A stretch of 34,007 nucleotides of DNA, from contig CAYOYB010000015.1 in the NCBI GenBank assembly GCA_964408085.1, forward strand, positions 1 through 34,007, written 5' to 3'. Source of the stretch: CAJLIR01 sp964408085. Its GTDB lineage: Bacteria; Bacillota_I; Bacilli_A; RF39; UBA660. Made by a program: the position numbers and the translations under genes. Each line of letters starts with the position of its first letter. The first letter of the stretch is position 1. This document shows, in pieces, positions 14,054 through 23,064 of this stretch. The notes beneath the pieces were generated by a model that saw only the letters and a program-made list of their open reading frames with translations, was not told the origin of the DNA and searched no databases.

Positions 14054-15985
14054 ATGATATATATTCCTCGTGTTTGTGGTACATGTCCTGGTTCAAAAAA
14101 TGCTATCGATATGGTTTATAATTTATATGAACGTGAAAAAAAGAAAAAAAATCCTAAAAAGATTGTTGTATATAAAGAAATTCTACATAATAAACGTATA
14201 ATAGAAGATTTACAAAACAAAGACATTGAGTGTGTTGATTCTTTAAATAATGTTGATAAAAATACTATTGTTATCATACGTGCCCATGGTGAAGGAGAAG
14301 AAACTTATAACTATTTAAAAAAACAGGGAATTGAATATTATGATTGCACTTGTAAAAATGTTTTAAAAATTCATGATGTTATTCGTGAAAAATATTACCA
14401 AAATTATGAAATTATCATAATAGGTAAAAAGATAGATAAAAATTTATATCACCCAGAAGTAGAAGGATCTAATGGTTGGTGTCAAAATAATGCCAAGATA
14501 ATTTCTAATATTACAGAAGTAGACACTTTAGAAATTAATAAACATGATATTTTAATTGTTTGTCAAACAACATTTAATGAAAAAGATGTTTTATCAATTG
14601 CACAAAAAATAAAGAAGAAATACAAAGATAAAAATATTGAATTTCTTAATACAACTTGTAAAGCACCAAAATTAACTCAAAAATATTCATTAGAAGTTGC
14701 TAAAAAGTGTGATTATATGATTGTCATAGGTGGAGAAAATAGTCATAACACAAATGTATTGTATAACATTTGTGATGAAGTGGTTCCAAGTGTAAAAATA
14801 TCTAATTTAAGTAAATTATTTAAATGGTTAAAAGATAATGATATTAATGAATCTACCAATATTGGTATAACTGGTGGAGCATCTACTCCAGAAAAAGAAA
14901 TTCAAGAATGTAGGGAACTTATTGAATTTTATACTTTTTATAAAAAAGAAAAAATTATTATTGAAAAAGAAATAGAAAAATATAATAAATCACTGCTAAC
15001 TAATAATGATAACAAAATAATTCAGGAAGCCTTACAAAAATTTACAATGGCTAATACTGGTGGCAAGTATTTACGTGCTATATTGATTAGCTTAGGCTAT
15101 AAAATTACAAGTTCAAAAAATGATACAAAATATCTTCCTTTAGCTATTGCTTATGAACTTTTTCAAACGTCAATTTTAATTCATGATGATATTATTGACA
15201 ATGCTGATAAAAGACGTGGTATAGACACGATACATTCATCTTATAAAAAAGAATCATCTTGTAAAAATAAGGAAATAAGTAACAATGTTGCAAAATCATT
15301 AGGGCTTTGTATTGGTGATTTAGGTCTTTATTTAGCTAATCAAGTCCTTATCCAAAATTATAGTAAAAATCCTAATTTATGTAAAATAATGGAATATTAT
15401 AATAAAATTGTCATTAACACAATAAAAGGCGAAATTATTGATGTAAAATTGCCTTATGATTTACAGTATGAAAATAGTAAAAAATGTGATGAATCAGATA
15501 TTATCGAAATAGATGAATTAAAAACTGCTTGGTATACAACTATGGGACCATTTTGTTTAGGATGCATATTATCTGGTAATAAAATAAATTTACCAAAATT
15601 TGAGAATATATTTAAAGCTATAGGTATTGCATTTCAGATAAAAGATGATATAATTGGTATTTATGGTGATTCGTCTTATATAGGCAAATCTACCAATTCA
15701 GATATTAGTGAATTTAAACAAACAATCCTTTATTCTTATGTCTATAATAATGATAAAAAGTATTTAAAACAAATAAATCAATATTATGGAAAGCAAGATT
15801 TAAGTGAAAATGATATTAGTGCTGTAAAGCAAATTTTTATTGATTCTGGTGCTTTAGAATATGCTAACAAAAAAATGGATTATTTGTTTGATACAAGCAT
15901 TGAACAAATTAGACAACTTGATTTAGGAAAATATAAAAATATTGTTTTAGGATTTATAAATTATCTTAGAATAAGACAAAAATAA
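14054..15985 (+). CDS. ispH: IspH-prenyl diphosphate synthase fusion
   Basis: A 643-aa two-domain protein for isoprenoid synthesis. Residues 1-290 are IspH (HMBPP reductase, last step of the MEP pathway, which makes IPP and DMAPP using a 4Fe-4S cluster). Expected ligands are C8, C98 or C100, and C202; substrate contacts are H45, H78 (RAHGE for the usual AHG), H133-PEVEG with E135, T172-T173, N229-S230/N232 and S277. A helical linker (about 290-320) leads to an all-trans prenyl transferase: GGKYLR (336-341), first Asp-rich motif D378-D-II-D382 with RRG, and second motif D531-D-II-G, an IKDDIIGIYGD form typical of GGPP-type enzymes. The residues 4-5 before the first motif are small (S, I), favouring GGPP or longer products (inference). 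One polypeptide would make both the C5 units and the chain. GGTGA at 14046-14050 precedes the start. It leads a four-gene operon. Confidence 0.9.
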   Translation: MIYIPRVCGTCPGSKNAIDMVYNLYEREKKKKNPKKIVVYKEILHNKRIIEDLQNKDIECVDSLNNVDKNTIVIIRAHGEGEETYNYLKKQGIEYYDCTCKNVLKIHDVIREKYYQNYEIIIIGKKIDKNLYHPEVEGSNGWCQNNAKIISNITEVDTLEINKHDILIVCQTTFNEKDVLSIAQKIKKKYKDKNIEFLNTTCKAPKLTQKYSLEVAKKCDYMIVIGGENSHNTNVLYNICDEVVPSVKISNLSKLFKWLKDNDINESTNIGITGGASTPEKEIQECRELIEFYTFYKKEKIIIEKEIEKYNKSLLTNNDNKIIQEALQKFTMANTGGKYLRAILISLGYKITSSKNDTKYLPLAIAYELFQTSILIHDDIIDNADKRRGIDTIHSSYKKESSCKNKEISNNVAKSLGLCIGDLGLYLANQVLIQNYSKNPNLCKIMEYYNKIVINTIKGEIIDVKLPYDLQYENSKKCDESDIIEIDELKTAWYTTMGPFCLGCILSGNKINLPKFENIFKAIGIAFQIKDDIIGIYGDSSYIGKSTNSDISEFKQTILYSYVYNNDKKYLKQINQYYGKQDLSENDISAVKQIFIDSGALEYANKKMDYLFDTSIEQIRQLDLGKYKNIVLGFINYLRIRQK

Positions 15986-16001
15986 CTAAGGAAGTGTATT
16001 T

Positions 16002-17102
16002 ATGGAAAAAAAACATAAAAAAAATAATAATCGTAATTATAACAAAAAAAAGGTAACTCCAAAAACAAAAAATAAAAATTCTAAAAAATCAAAAAATGAA
16101 GTAAAGAGCAACAATAAAAATCAAAAAAATATAAAAAAGCAAAATAACAATAAAAGTCAAAATAATAATAAAAACCAAAATAAAAATAGCATAAAACAAC
16201 AAAATTTTAATAAAGATATAGTAAAGCCTTTAAATAATACTAACAATAAAAATAACACTGTTGAATCAATTAATAATTATGATTTAAATAAAAAATTAAT
16301 TTTGGAAGAAAGTAAGAAAAATGATTTAGAAAAAATTTTTGACGCCAATAAAAATAATTTGGTTAAAGAAAAATCCAATGTTTATAAGGAACTAATAGTT
16401 GTTTTGTTTTTGATTATTATTGTATTAACAGGTATACTTTTACTGACTATTAATGATCAGGGACATAATAAAAGCAAAATAGATGAATGCCTCGTTAAAA
16501 ATAGTCAAGATAATAATAAAGATGATGATGTAACTAATAAAGATCCTAAAGAAGAAACTTATTTATTTTTAGGCGATTCTATTTTCTATCAATATAATAC
16601 TGGTGATCATTTTAGAGATTACAATACTATAAATACAGGAGTTAATGGTATAACAGCCTTACAAACTATAGAAAGAGTTGACGAAGGTGTTTATCAGTAT
16701 AATCCTACGACAATTTTTATTCTATTAGGAACTAATGATTTATATCATGGGTATACATCAGAGGAAACTTTTGAACATTTAACGCAATTAATTGATAAAA
16801 TTCATTCAGATAGACCAGAGATTACTATAAATGTTCTTTCTATCTTACCAATCAATAAATCAGACAATCCAAAAGTCTCTCAGGAAGCAAATATAAATAA
16901 GACTAATGAACAGATTAATGAAGTTAATAAAAATTTACGCCAATATTGCGAGGATAATGATTTTACTTATATAAACGTTCATGATTTGTTATTAGATGAA
17001 AATGGTGAATTAAATTTAGCCTATACTTATGAAGGTCTACATATAACTGAATTAGGCTATCATCATATTACAATGGAATTACTAAAATACATAGAAAAAT
17101 AG
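16002..17102 (+). CDS. membrane-anchored extracellular SGNH hydrolase
   Basis: A 366-aa protein in three parts: an Asn/Lys-rich, low-complexity cytoplasmic region (1-125), one transmembrane helix (131-149) and an extracellular GDSL/SGNH esterase domain (about 186-366). Block I is G191-D192-S193, block II is NTGVNG near 211, block III is G243-T-N245-D, and block V reads E344-G-L-H347. In the family the last block is normally D-x-x-H, so the acidic dyad partner is Glu in place of Asp. Such enzymes deacetylate or deacylate wall glycans and lipids; the substrate here is unknown. AGGAAG (15989-15994) sets the start, 16 nt after the fusion gene, in the same operon. The poly-Asn/Lys tail is encoded by A-rich codons and may be a mutational product of base composition. 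Confidence 0.83.
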   Translation: MEKKHKKNNNRNYNKKKVTPKTKNKNSKKSKNEVKSNNKNQKNIKKQNNNKSQNNNKNQNKNSIKQQNFNKDIVKPLNNTNNKNNTVESINNYDLNKKLILEESKKNDLEKIFDANKNNLVKEKSNVYKELIVVLFLIIIVLTGILLLTINDQGHNKSKIDECLVKNSQDNNKDDDVTNKDPKEETYLFLGDSIFYQYNTGDHFRDYNTINTGVNGITALQTIERVDEGVYQYNPTTIFILLGTNDLYHGYTSEETFEHLTQLIDKIHSDRPEITINVLSILPINKSDNPKVSQEANINKTNEQINEVNKNLRQYCEDNDFTYINVHDLLLDENGELNLAYTYEGLHITELGYHHITMELLKYIEK

Positions 17103-17136
17103 ATTACAATAGTAGTAATAAATAGATGGAGGGTAT

Positions 17137-18090
17137 ATGAAAAAAATATTAAAAAAATTATCTTTATTAGTTCTTGTTTTAACTTTATTTTTAGCAGGCT
17201 GTCAAAAGAAAAATGTTGAGAAAGATGATAAACAAAATGTAGAAACTACAACACCACTTTTTTATAAAATAAGTAAAGAAGATTCTGATGTTAGTATTTA
17301 TTTACTTGGCTCAATTCATGCAGCCAATAAAGGAATCTATCCTTTAAATGATACTATCATGTCAGCTTATAATCAAAGTGAGTATTTAGCAGTAGAAGTT
17401 GATACTATTGCTTTAACAAGTGATTTTGATGCTCAATTAGAGTTAGCTCAAAAACTGCTTTATACTGATGGTACAACAATAAAAGACCATATAGGTGAAG
17501 ATTTATACAATAAAATGGTTGCTATTTTAAAAGAAAAGAGTTCATACAGTTCTCTTTATGATAACTATAAACCAATTTTCTTTGAATCATTGTTTGAAAA
17601 TATTATTATTAATGATGCTGATATGGATTCTAATTCAGGAATTGATATGCATTTCTTAAATTTAGCTAAAAAAGAAGAAAAAAATATTCTTGAAATTGAA
17701 ACAGCTGAATTTCAATATGATTTATTACTAAGTAATCCTATTGAGCTAGATAAAATGATGCTTGAAGAATATGTCGATAATTATGACGACAGTGTTACTG
17801 AAATGAAAGATATATATAATGCTTGGAAAAAAGGTGACATTGATGAATTAGAGCAAACATTACTTGCATCTTCTACTGAGGGATTATCAGATGAAGAAAT
17901 TGAAATGGTTGAGAATTATAATAAATCTTTAATTACTGATCGTAATTATGGTATGGCTGATGCTTTAGAAAAATATTTTTCCGAAGACAAAAAAGTATTT
18001 TGTGTTGTTGGTTTAGGTCATGTTATAGGCGATGAAGGAATTATATCTTTAATGGAGAAAAAAGGATATAATATCGAGAAATTAAATTAA
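17137..18090 (+). CDS. TraB/GumN-family lipoprotein
   Basis: A 317-aa lipoprotein. The signal peptide ends in the lipobox LAGC with lipidated Cys22. The mature part is a TraB/GumN (PF01963) domain: YLLGSIHAANKGIYPL near residues 51-66, LAVEVDT near 86-92 and, at the C-terminus, VVGLGHVIGDEG (about 287-298). The family fold relates to Tiki-type metalloproteases; the conserved GSIH His, the Glu of EVD and the GLGH His are visible here, so a secreted metal-dependent peptidase is plausible but unproven. TGGAGGG at 17127-17133 sets the start. It lies between the SGNH gene and the GH5 gene, with 1 nt to the latter, indicating coupled expression of cell-surface enzymes. Confidence 0.88.
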   Translation: MKKILKKLSLLVLVLTLFLAGCQKKNVEKDDKQNVETTTPLFYKISKEDSDVSIYLLGSIHAANKGIYPLNDTIMSAYNQSEYLAVEVDTIALTSDFDAQLELAQKLLYTDGTTIKDHIGEDLYNKMVAILKEKSSYSSLYDNYKPIFFESLFENIIINDADMDSNSGIDMHFLNLAKKEEKNILEIETAEFQYDLLLSNPIELDKMMLEEYVDNYDDSVTEMKDIYNAWKKGDIDELEQTLLASSTEGLSDEEIEMVENYNKSLITDRNYGMADALEKYFSEDKKVFCVVGLGHVIGDEGIISLMEKKGYNIEKLN

Positions 18091-18091
18091 T

Positions 18092-19138
18092 ATGAAAAAA
18101 ATAATATTTATTTTATCAATAGCACTCATTTTAATAACATGTGGTTGTGATAAGAAAAACAATCTAGAAAAAACTAATCAAGATATTTATGAGGAAGATA
18201 ATAAGGATAATATGACAAAGGTAGAAAAAAATTCTTTAGTAAGTTATAATGGTGCTTTACAAGTTAATGGCATAAATTTGCAAAATCAATATGGTGAGGA
18301 TTTTCGTTTAATGGGTATAAGTTCTCATGGTATTCAATGGTTTGGCGATTTAGTTAACTATGATACTTTAAAGGAATTGCGTGATAATTGGAATATCAAT
18401 GTGTTTAGAATTGCCATGTATACAGAAGAAGCAGGCTATATCCAAAATAATAATATAAAATATAATGTGATTAATATTATTGAAGCAGCCATCAAACTTG
18501 ATATGTATGTTATTGTTGATTGGCATATTTTAAGTGATAATAATCCCAACATCCATATAGAGGAGGCAAAGCAATTTTTTAGCGAGATTGCATCTTTATA
18601 TCATGATAAACCTAATATTATTTACGAAATATGTAATGAGCCAAATGGTGAAAATGTTACTTGGAATAATGATATTAAGCCATATGCTGAAACAATTATT
18701 TCTACAATTAGGCAATTTGATGAAGATGCGATTATTATCGTTGGAACACCTGATTTTTGTAAGGATTTTAATGATGTAATCACTAATCAATTAAATAGAA
18801 AAAATATTATGTATGCACTTCATTTTTATGCAGGAACTCATAATGAGGCATTGATGAATCATGCAAAGCTTGCTCTAGAAGCTAATGTTCCTATATTCGT
18901 TAGTGAATGGGGAACAAGTTCAGCTAATGGTAATGATGGCGTATTTGTTTCTGAATCTGAAAGGTGGCTTGATTTTTTAGATAGTTATAATCTTAGTTGG
19001 GTAAATTGGTCACTTAGTGATAAAGCTGAAAGTTCAGCAATTTTACAGACTAACACAGGTACTTCAGGAATATTTGATGACAATTATTTATCAGAAAGTG
19101 GAAAATATATAAAGAGCAAATTAAAAGCAAATTCATAA
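18092..19138 (+). CDS. GH5 glycoside hydrolase lipoprotein
   Basis: A 348-aa surface lipoprotein with a lipobox-like ITCGC (lipidated Cys19, with Cys17 adjacent). The catalytic domain is glycoside hydrolase family 5, subfamily 2-like: RLMGISSHGIQW (72-83), FRIAMY (105-110), IVDWH (141-145), N182-E183-P184 with E183 as acid/base, HFYAGTH (244-250) and the nucleophile in S271-E272-W-G, then WVNWSLSDK. These match bacterial endoglucanases. There is no carbohydrate-binding module or dockerin. Substrates may be dietary beta-glucans or an own surface glycan. The start is 1 nt after the TraB stop with only a weak ribosome binding site, suggesting translational coupling. It is the last gene of the operon, followed by a terminator. 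Confidence 0.92.
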   Translation: MKKIIFILSIALILITCGCDKKNNLEKTNQDIYEEDNKDNMTKVEKNSLVSYNGALQVNGINLQNQYGEDFRLMGISSHGIQWFGDLVNYDTLKELRDNWNINVFRIAMYTEEAGYIQNNNIKYNVINIIEAAIKLDMYVIVDWHILSDNNPNIHIEEAKQFFSEIASLYHDKPNIIYEICNEPNGENVTWNNDIKPYAETIISTIRQFDEDAIIIVGTPDFCKDFNDVITNQLNRKNIMYALHFYAGTHNEALMNHAKLALEANVPIFVSEWGTSSANGNDGVFVSESERWLDFLDSYNLSWVNWSLSDKAESSAILQTNTGTSGIFDDNYLSESGKYIKSKLKANS

Positions 19139-19152
19139 TTATATTTTTTAGG

Positions 19153-19175
19153 ATACACAAATGTGTATTTTTTTC
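19153..19175 (+). terminator. terminator of the isoprenoid/surface operon
   Basis: ATACAC (19153-19158) pairs with GTGTAT (19163-19168) over a 4-nt loop, followed by a run of T's. It lies 14 nt after the GH5 stop. Confidence 0.8.
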
Positions 19176-19242
19176 ATATCATATATTATCGTGGTTTAAA
19201 GAATTCTTATTAAAATATTTAATAAAAACTACATTTAATATA

Positions 19243-19271
19243 TTTACATGTAATTTATCGAATGCTATAAT
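19243..19271 (+). promoter_or_regulatory. promoter of the 219-residue gene
   Basis: TTTACA (19243-19248), 17-bp spacer ending TGC, perfect TATAAT (19266-19271). The start codon is 29 nt downstream of the -10. Confidence 0.75.
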
Positions 19272-19300
19272 AAACTATTAGTAGTTTTGGGGGTTATGGT

Positions 19301-19960
19301 ATGTTACAAATATCATCAGTTAATAGAATGAAATTTGAAAGAGCTATACTTGCTGGTTATAATGAATATTTAAATAACAGTGACTATTATGAATTTCTAA
19401 AAAATAATGACTTATTATATTATGATGACGATGCCATTAATAGCTTTAAATATAGAAGATATCCAGCTAGTAAAGAATTTAGATTAATTTTGTCTAAAAA
19501 TTTTAAAAGGAAATATATAGAAAAAATAAATAAAGATTTATTGAATAGGATGGCATCAATAATTAATCCTAAAGAATTTAATGAGAGTGATACTAAACTA
19601 ATAATAGATGATAAAATATCTTTAGTAGCTTTAATAGGTTTTATTTGTTTTGAATCAATTAGCAGTACTTTAAGTTTAGATGAATTTGAAAATAAATTGA
19701 GTGTTTTAAGGTACTTTGCTGAACAGGAACTTAGTAGTAACAAAAACTATTTAAGTCTTTCACTTGAAGATTATAAATATCTAAAGGAACATCCTAAACT
19801 TTTTTGCGTTGATACAACTGATGAGGTACAATATAAATCAAAGGATGAAATTGCTGAAATTATTAATAATATAAGTGAAACAGTGAATATTCCTGATTTT
19901 CAGTATGCTTGTTCAGTTTACGAACACCAGATTGCTAGCTTTGAATGTAAAAAAATGTAG
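19301..19960 (+). CDS. hypothetical protein, 219 aa
   Basis: A soluble, charged, mostly helical protein that I cannot assign. It contains a helix-rich N-terminal half, a short hydrophobic segment (ISLVALIGFICFESI near 105-119) that is too polar-flanked to be a clear membrane helix, and a C-terminal region with scattered Cys residues. No catalytic signature is visible. GGGGG (19289-19293) precedes ATG 19301; an ATG at 19296 is out of frame. It has its own strong promoter and converges on addA, the two stop codons being separated by 8 nt and covered by one hairpin. Confidence 0.7.
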   Translation: MLQISSVNRMKFERAILAGYNEYLNNSDYYEFLKNNDLLYYDDDAINSFKYRRYPASKEFRLILSKNFKRKYIEKINKDLLNRMASIINPKEFNESDTKLIIDDKISLVALIGFICFESISSTLSLDEFENKLSVLRYFAEQELSSNKNYLSLSLEDYKYLKEHPKLFCVDTTDEVQYKSKDEIAEIINNISETVNIPDFQYACSVYEHQIASFECKKM

Positions 19961-19984
19961 ATATGCTATTAATCTACATTTTTT
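19949..19984. terminator. bidirectional terminator at convergent stops
   Basis: ATGTAGAT (19955-19962) pairs with ATCTACAT (19972-19979); flanking A-run and T-run extend the stem on both sides. The upstream gene's TAG lies in the left arm, and the addA stop complement (19969-19971) lies in the loop. Confidence 0.82.
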
Positions 19985-22900
19985 AAGTTATTATCCATTA
20001 TTGAATAAAGATAAATATTAACTCTTTTATTTGTCTTTTTTTCAATATAATTTTTATATCCTATTAGTTGCTTTTGATAAGCTTCATCATCAATATTTTT
20101 AAATTTATAATCAATTATATCTATATAGCTATCATATTCAATCATTAAGTCAATAATACCATGACTTTTTATACCATTATTTATTTCCATAAATTCATAC
20201 TCTTTATAAATTGTAGCATTATCTAAATTATTAAAAATATCCAAATTTAAAAATTTAATAACATGTTGCTTATAAAAACTATCTATATTATATTTTTCAA
20301 TATCTTTATTTTTAAAATCAATATTTTCTAATATATAGTGAAAATAGGTTCCTATTGCCATCTTTTCTTGTTCTTGCTTAGAAATAAAATGTTTATTTGT
20401 TTTAGAAAATGTATTTTTTTCTTCTATATCATTAGCAATATCTAATTCTTTTACAACAATTTTTTTATTATCTGTTATAAATTTATTTAAATCTGTAATT
20501 TTTTTATTTAAATTATAATCATGTGATAGTAAAATGTTTTTAAAATCAATATCTTTTTTATAAGGATTTAAATCACTACCTAAAAAGTTTAACATATCTA
20601 AAAATGAGCGAAATTTAATTTTATCATTGTTAAGTTCATTATTACTATCATCTAAATCAGCAATTAAAATCATCTGTTCTTTTGCTCTAGTAAGCGCTAC
20701 ATAAAAAAGTCTAATTCTCTCTGATATTTCTTCTTCAATATATTTGTTTTTTAAAAGATGCTTAAAAATTGTTTTACCTATACCTTCCTTAAAGTATGGT
20801 GTAATGATACCATAATCTTTATCAAATAAAAATTTTTCTGTTAAATCTCTTAAATTAAAATCTTTATAAAGTAATGGGAAATAGCAAACATTGAATTCTA
20901 GACCTTTTGATGCATGAATAGTCATTATTTTAACACTATTAGGACTTTCTTTTGATAGTGAAAAACGTATATTATAATCACTTTCAATTAATTCTTCTAA
21001 ATAAGCACTAAAATCTTCTATAGTATATCCTAAACCATCTAATTTGGTTGCTAAATCACATAAATAGTCTAATCTAATAATTCTATTTTTTACATCACCT
21101 AATTTAATAATTTTATCAAATATTTTAAAATCATCGATTATTCTATTAATTAACATACAATTAGTATGCGTATCCACATTTTTACTTAAATCATTACACA
21201 TTAAATAAATATCATTATTGAAAAAATTGTTATCATTAAACATTTTAAAGATAGTATCATCATCTAATTCAGCTACAAAGCTACGAGCAATACTAGTAAA
21301 TAAATATTTAAATTCTTTATCGAAATTATTATCTTTAATTTTAAGAATTAATTTTATAATATTCTTTATAACAACAATTTCACTTCCATTATTTAAATTT
21401 TCATCTTTATAAATTGTTAAAGGAATTTTCATAAATTCAAATATTTTTCGAAATAAATCGAAGTTAGTAGAACGATCAATTAGAATGGCAAAATCTTTGA
21501 AAGTACAATCTCTTAACGTAGAACTTTTTTTATCGACTGCTTGATACTTATTTTTGATTTTATCTAAAATGTCATTTGCGATAACAAAAATCTCTAATTC
21601 TTCTTTCGTAAAACCTAAATCTTTATCATAATTATAATTCAGAATATCCATATTATAATTTTTATTAACATCCATTTTATCATAATCTTTTTTTCCATAA
21701 ATCATTTGATGACCACAATTATAATCAGCTCCACCTAATTGTGATGACATTAATTTAGAAAAAAGTAAATTTATATTATCTAAAACTTGATGTCGAGAAC
21801 GAAAATTCTTATTTAAATCTATTTTTGCTCCCTTATCACCTAAAGAATATACTTCATATTTATTTTTAAAAAGATTTGGATTAGCATTTCTAAAGCGATA
21901 AATCGATTGTTTAATATCTCCTACCATATAAACATTATTGTTACTAATTAAGGAAATTATTTCTTCTTGAATATCGTTTGTATCTTGATATTCATCAATC
22001 ATTATTTCTTTATAATGTTTTTTAATTTCTAAACAAATATTATGATTACTTTTTAAAAGCTCAATTAACATCATTGATATATCATTGAATTCATAAATAT
22101 TATTATTCTTTTTATATTCTAGTAATCTTTGATCTATTTTTAAAATAATATCGATAATAATATCTACATAGTCTTTAGTTAAAATAATAGAATCTTTAAT
22201 TTCTAAAATACTACTATATTCACATAAATTTTGAATTTCTTTTAATGTTGTACTAATATTCTCTTTTAAAAGTTTTAGCTCATCATCACAGTCTTTTGGT
22301 AAATTAGGAAGTCTTATTTGTAGATTATTTTTTATTTCATCATAAGCATTAGTGTTTAATAAATCTTCTAATGTATTACTAATTTTTTCATAATATTCAT
22401 AATCAAAATTTGAAATATTAGTTAAATAATCATTAATTTTTTCTTGTTTAGAAGTTATTAAATTTTGAAAAGCTTTAATATAATTATTTATATTTTCTTC
22501 TGTGAAAAAATTATTTAAATAATTTTTTAAATATTCTTTTTTATCAATTAATAAACAAGTAGCATTATAAATATCTAATATGTTTTCTTTTAATTCATTG
22601 TCATCTTTAATACAAAAGTCATTAATTAATTTTAAAAATAAAGGATTTTCTTGTTTATATAATTCTTCAAATACATCTTCAATTATTTGTTTCTTTTTTA
22701 AAAAAATTAAACTAGAGTCAGCAATTTCTATATTTTTTGCTAAATTTAATATATAATGATATTTTTTTAAAATTGAAAGCGCAAAACTATCAAATGTTGT
22801 AATGTATGCTTCATTAATTAAATTAAGTTGCTTCTTTAGTTCAGGATAACTTTTAAGAGATTTTCTAATACGTTCACGCATTTCATTAGCAGCTTTATTT

Positions 22901-23064
22901 GTAAATGTCAAAATTAATAGTTCATTTATATTAATTCCATCTTTAATCTTTCTAATAACACGTTCTGTCAAAACAGCTGTTTTACCAGACCCAGCTCCAG
23001 CACTAACGATAATAGAGGTGTTATCTTTATTAATTGCTTCTAATTGTTCATCAGTCCAATCCAT
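19969..23064 (-). CDS. addA: AddA helicase-nuclease subunit
   Basis: The UvrD-like 3'-5' helicase and nuclease subunit of AddAB, which resects double-strand breaks for RecA-dependent repair. The 1031-aa product carries SAGAGSGKT (Walker A, about 25-33), TFTNKAANEMRERI, DEYQDTND (Walker B), GDIKQSIYRFR, NKNFRS, MTIHASKGLEF and LFYVALTRAKEQM. At the C-terminus is a PD-(D/E)xK nuclease, with GTYFHYILE near 920 and GIIDLM...DIIDYKFK then Q near 970-995. It is about 200 residues shorter than B. subtilis AddA. I start at ATG 23064, not the GTG at 23073, because GGGAGG (23073-23078 complement) overlaps the GTG. The start overlaps the addB stop by 14 nt, so the pair is co-translated. Confidence 0.95.
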   Translation of the reverse strand: MDWTDEQLEAINKDNTSIIVSAGAGSGKTAVLTERVIRKIKDGININELLILTFTNKAANEMRERIRKSLKSYPELKKQLNLINEAYITTFDSFALSILKKYHYILNLAKNIEIADSSLIFLKKKQIIEDVFEELYKQENPLFLKLINDFCIKDDNELKENILDIYNATCLLIDKKEYLKNYLNNFFTEENINNYIKAFQNLITSKQEKINDYLTNISNFDYEYYEKISNTLEDLLNTNAYDEIKNNLQIRLPNLPKDCDDELKLLKENISTTLKEIQNLCEYSSILEIKDSIILTKDYVDIIIDIILKIDQRLLEYKKNNNIYEFNDISMMLIELLKSNHNICLEIKKHYKEIMIDEYQDTNDIQEEIISLISNNNVYMVGDIKQSIYRFRNANPNLFKNKYEVYSLGDKGAKIDLNKNFRSRHQVLDNINLLFSKLMSSQLGGADYNCGHQMIYGKKDYDKMDVNKNYNMDILNYNYDKDLGFTKEELEIFVIANDILDKIKNKYQAVDKKSSTLRDCTFKDFAILIDRSTNFDLFRKIFEFMKIPLTIYKDENLNNGSEIVVIKNIIKLILKIKDNNFDKEFKYLFTSIARSFVAELDDDTIFKMFNDNNFFNNDIYLMCNDLSKNVDTHTNCMLINRIIDDFKIFDKIIKLGDVKNRIIRLDYLCDLATKLDGLGYTIEDFSAYLEELIESDYNIRFSLSKESPNSVKIMTIHASKGLEFNVCYFPLLYKDFNLRDLTEKFLFDKDYGIITPYFKEGIGKTIFKHLLKNKYIEEEISERIRLFYVALTRAKEQMILIADLDDSNNELNNDKIKFRSFLDMLNFLGSDLNPYKKDIDFKNILLSHDYNLNKKITDLNKFITDNKKIVVKELDIANDIEEKNTFSKTNKHFISKQEQEKMAIGTYFHYILENIDFKNKDIEKYNIDSFYKQHVIKFLNLDIFNNLDNATIYKEYEFMEINNGIKSHGIIDLMIEYDSYIDIIDYKFKNIDDEAYQKQLIGYKNYIEKKTNKRVNIYLYSIMDNNLKNVD

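Noticed and set aside
16002..16400. Asn/Lys-rich region of the SGNH gene as a tandem repeat or CRISPR-like array
   Set aside because: The repetition comes from AAT/AAA codons in A-rich sequence; there are no regular repeat and spacer units.
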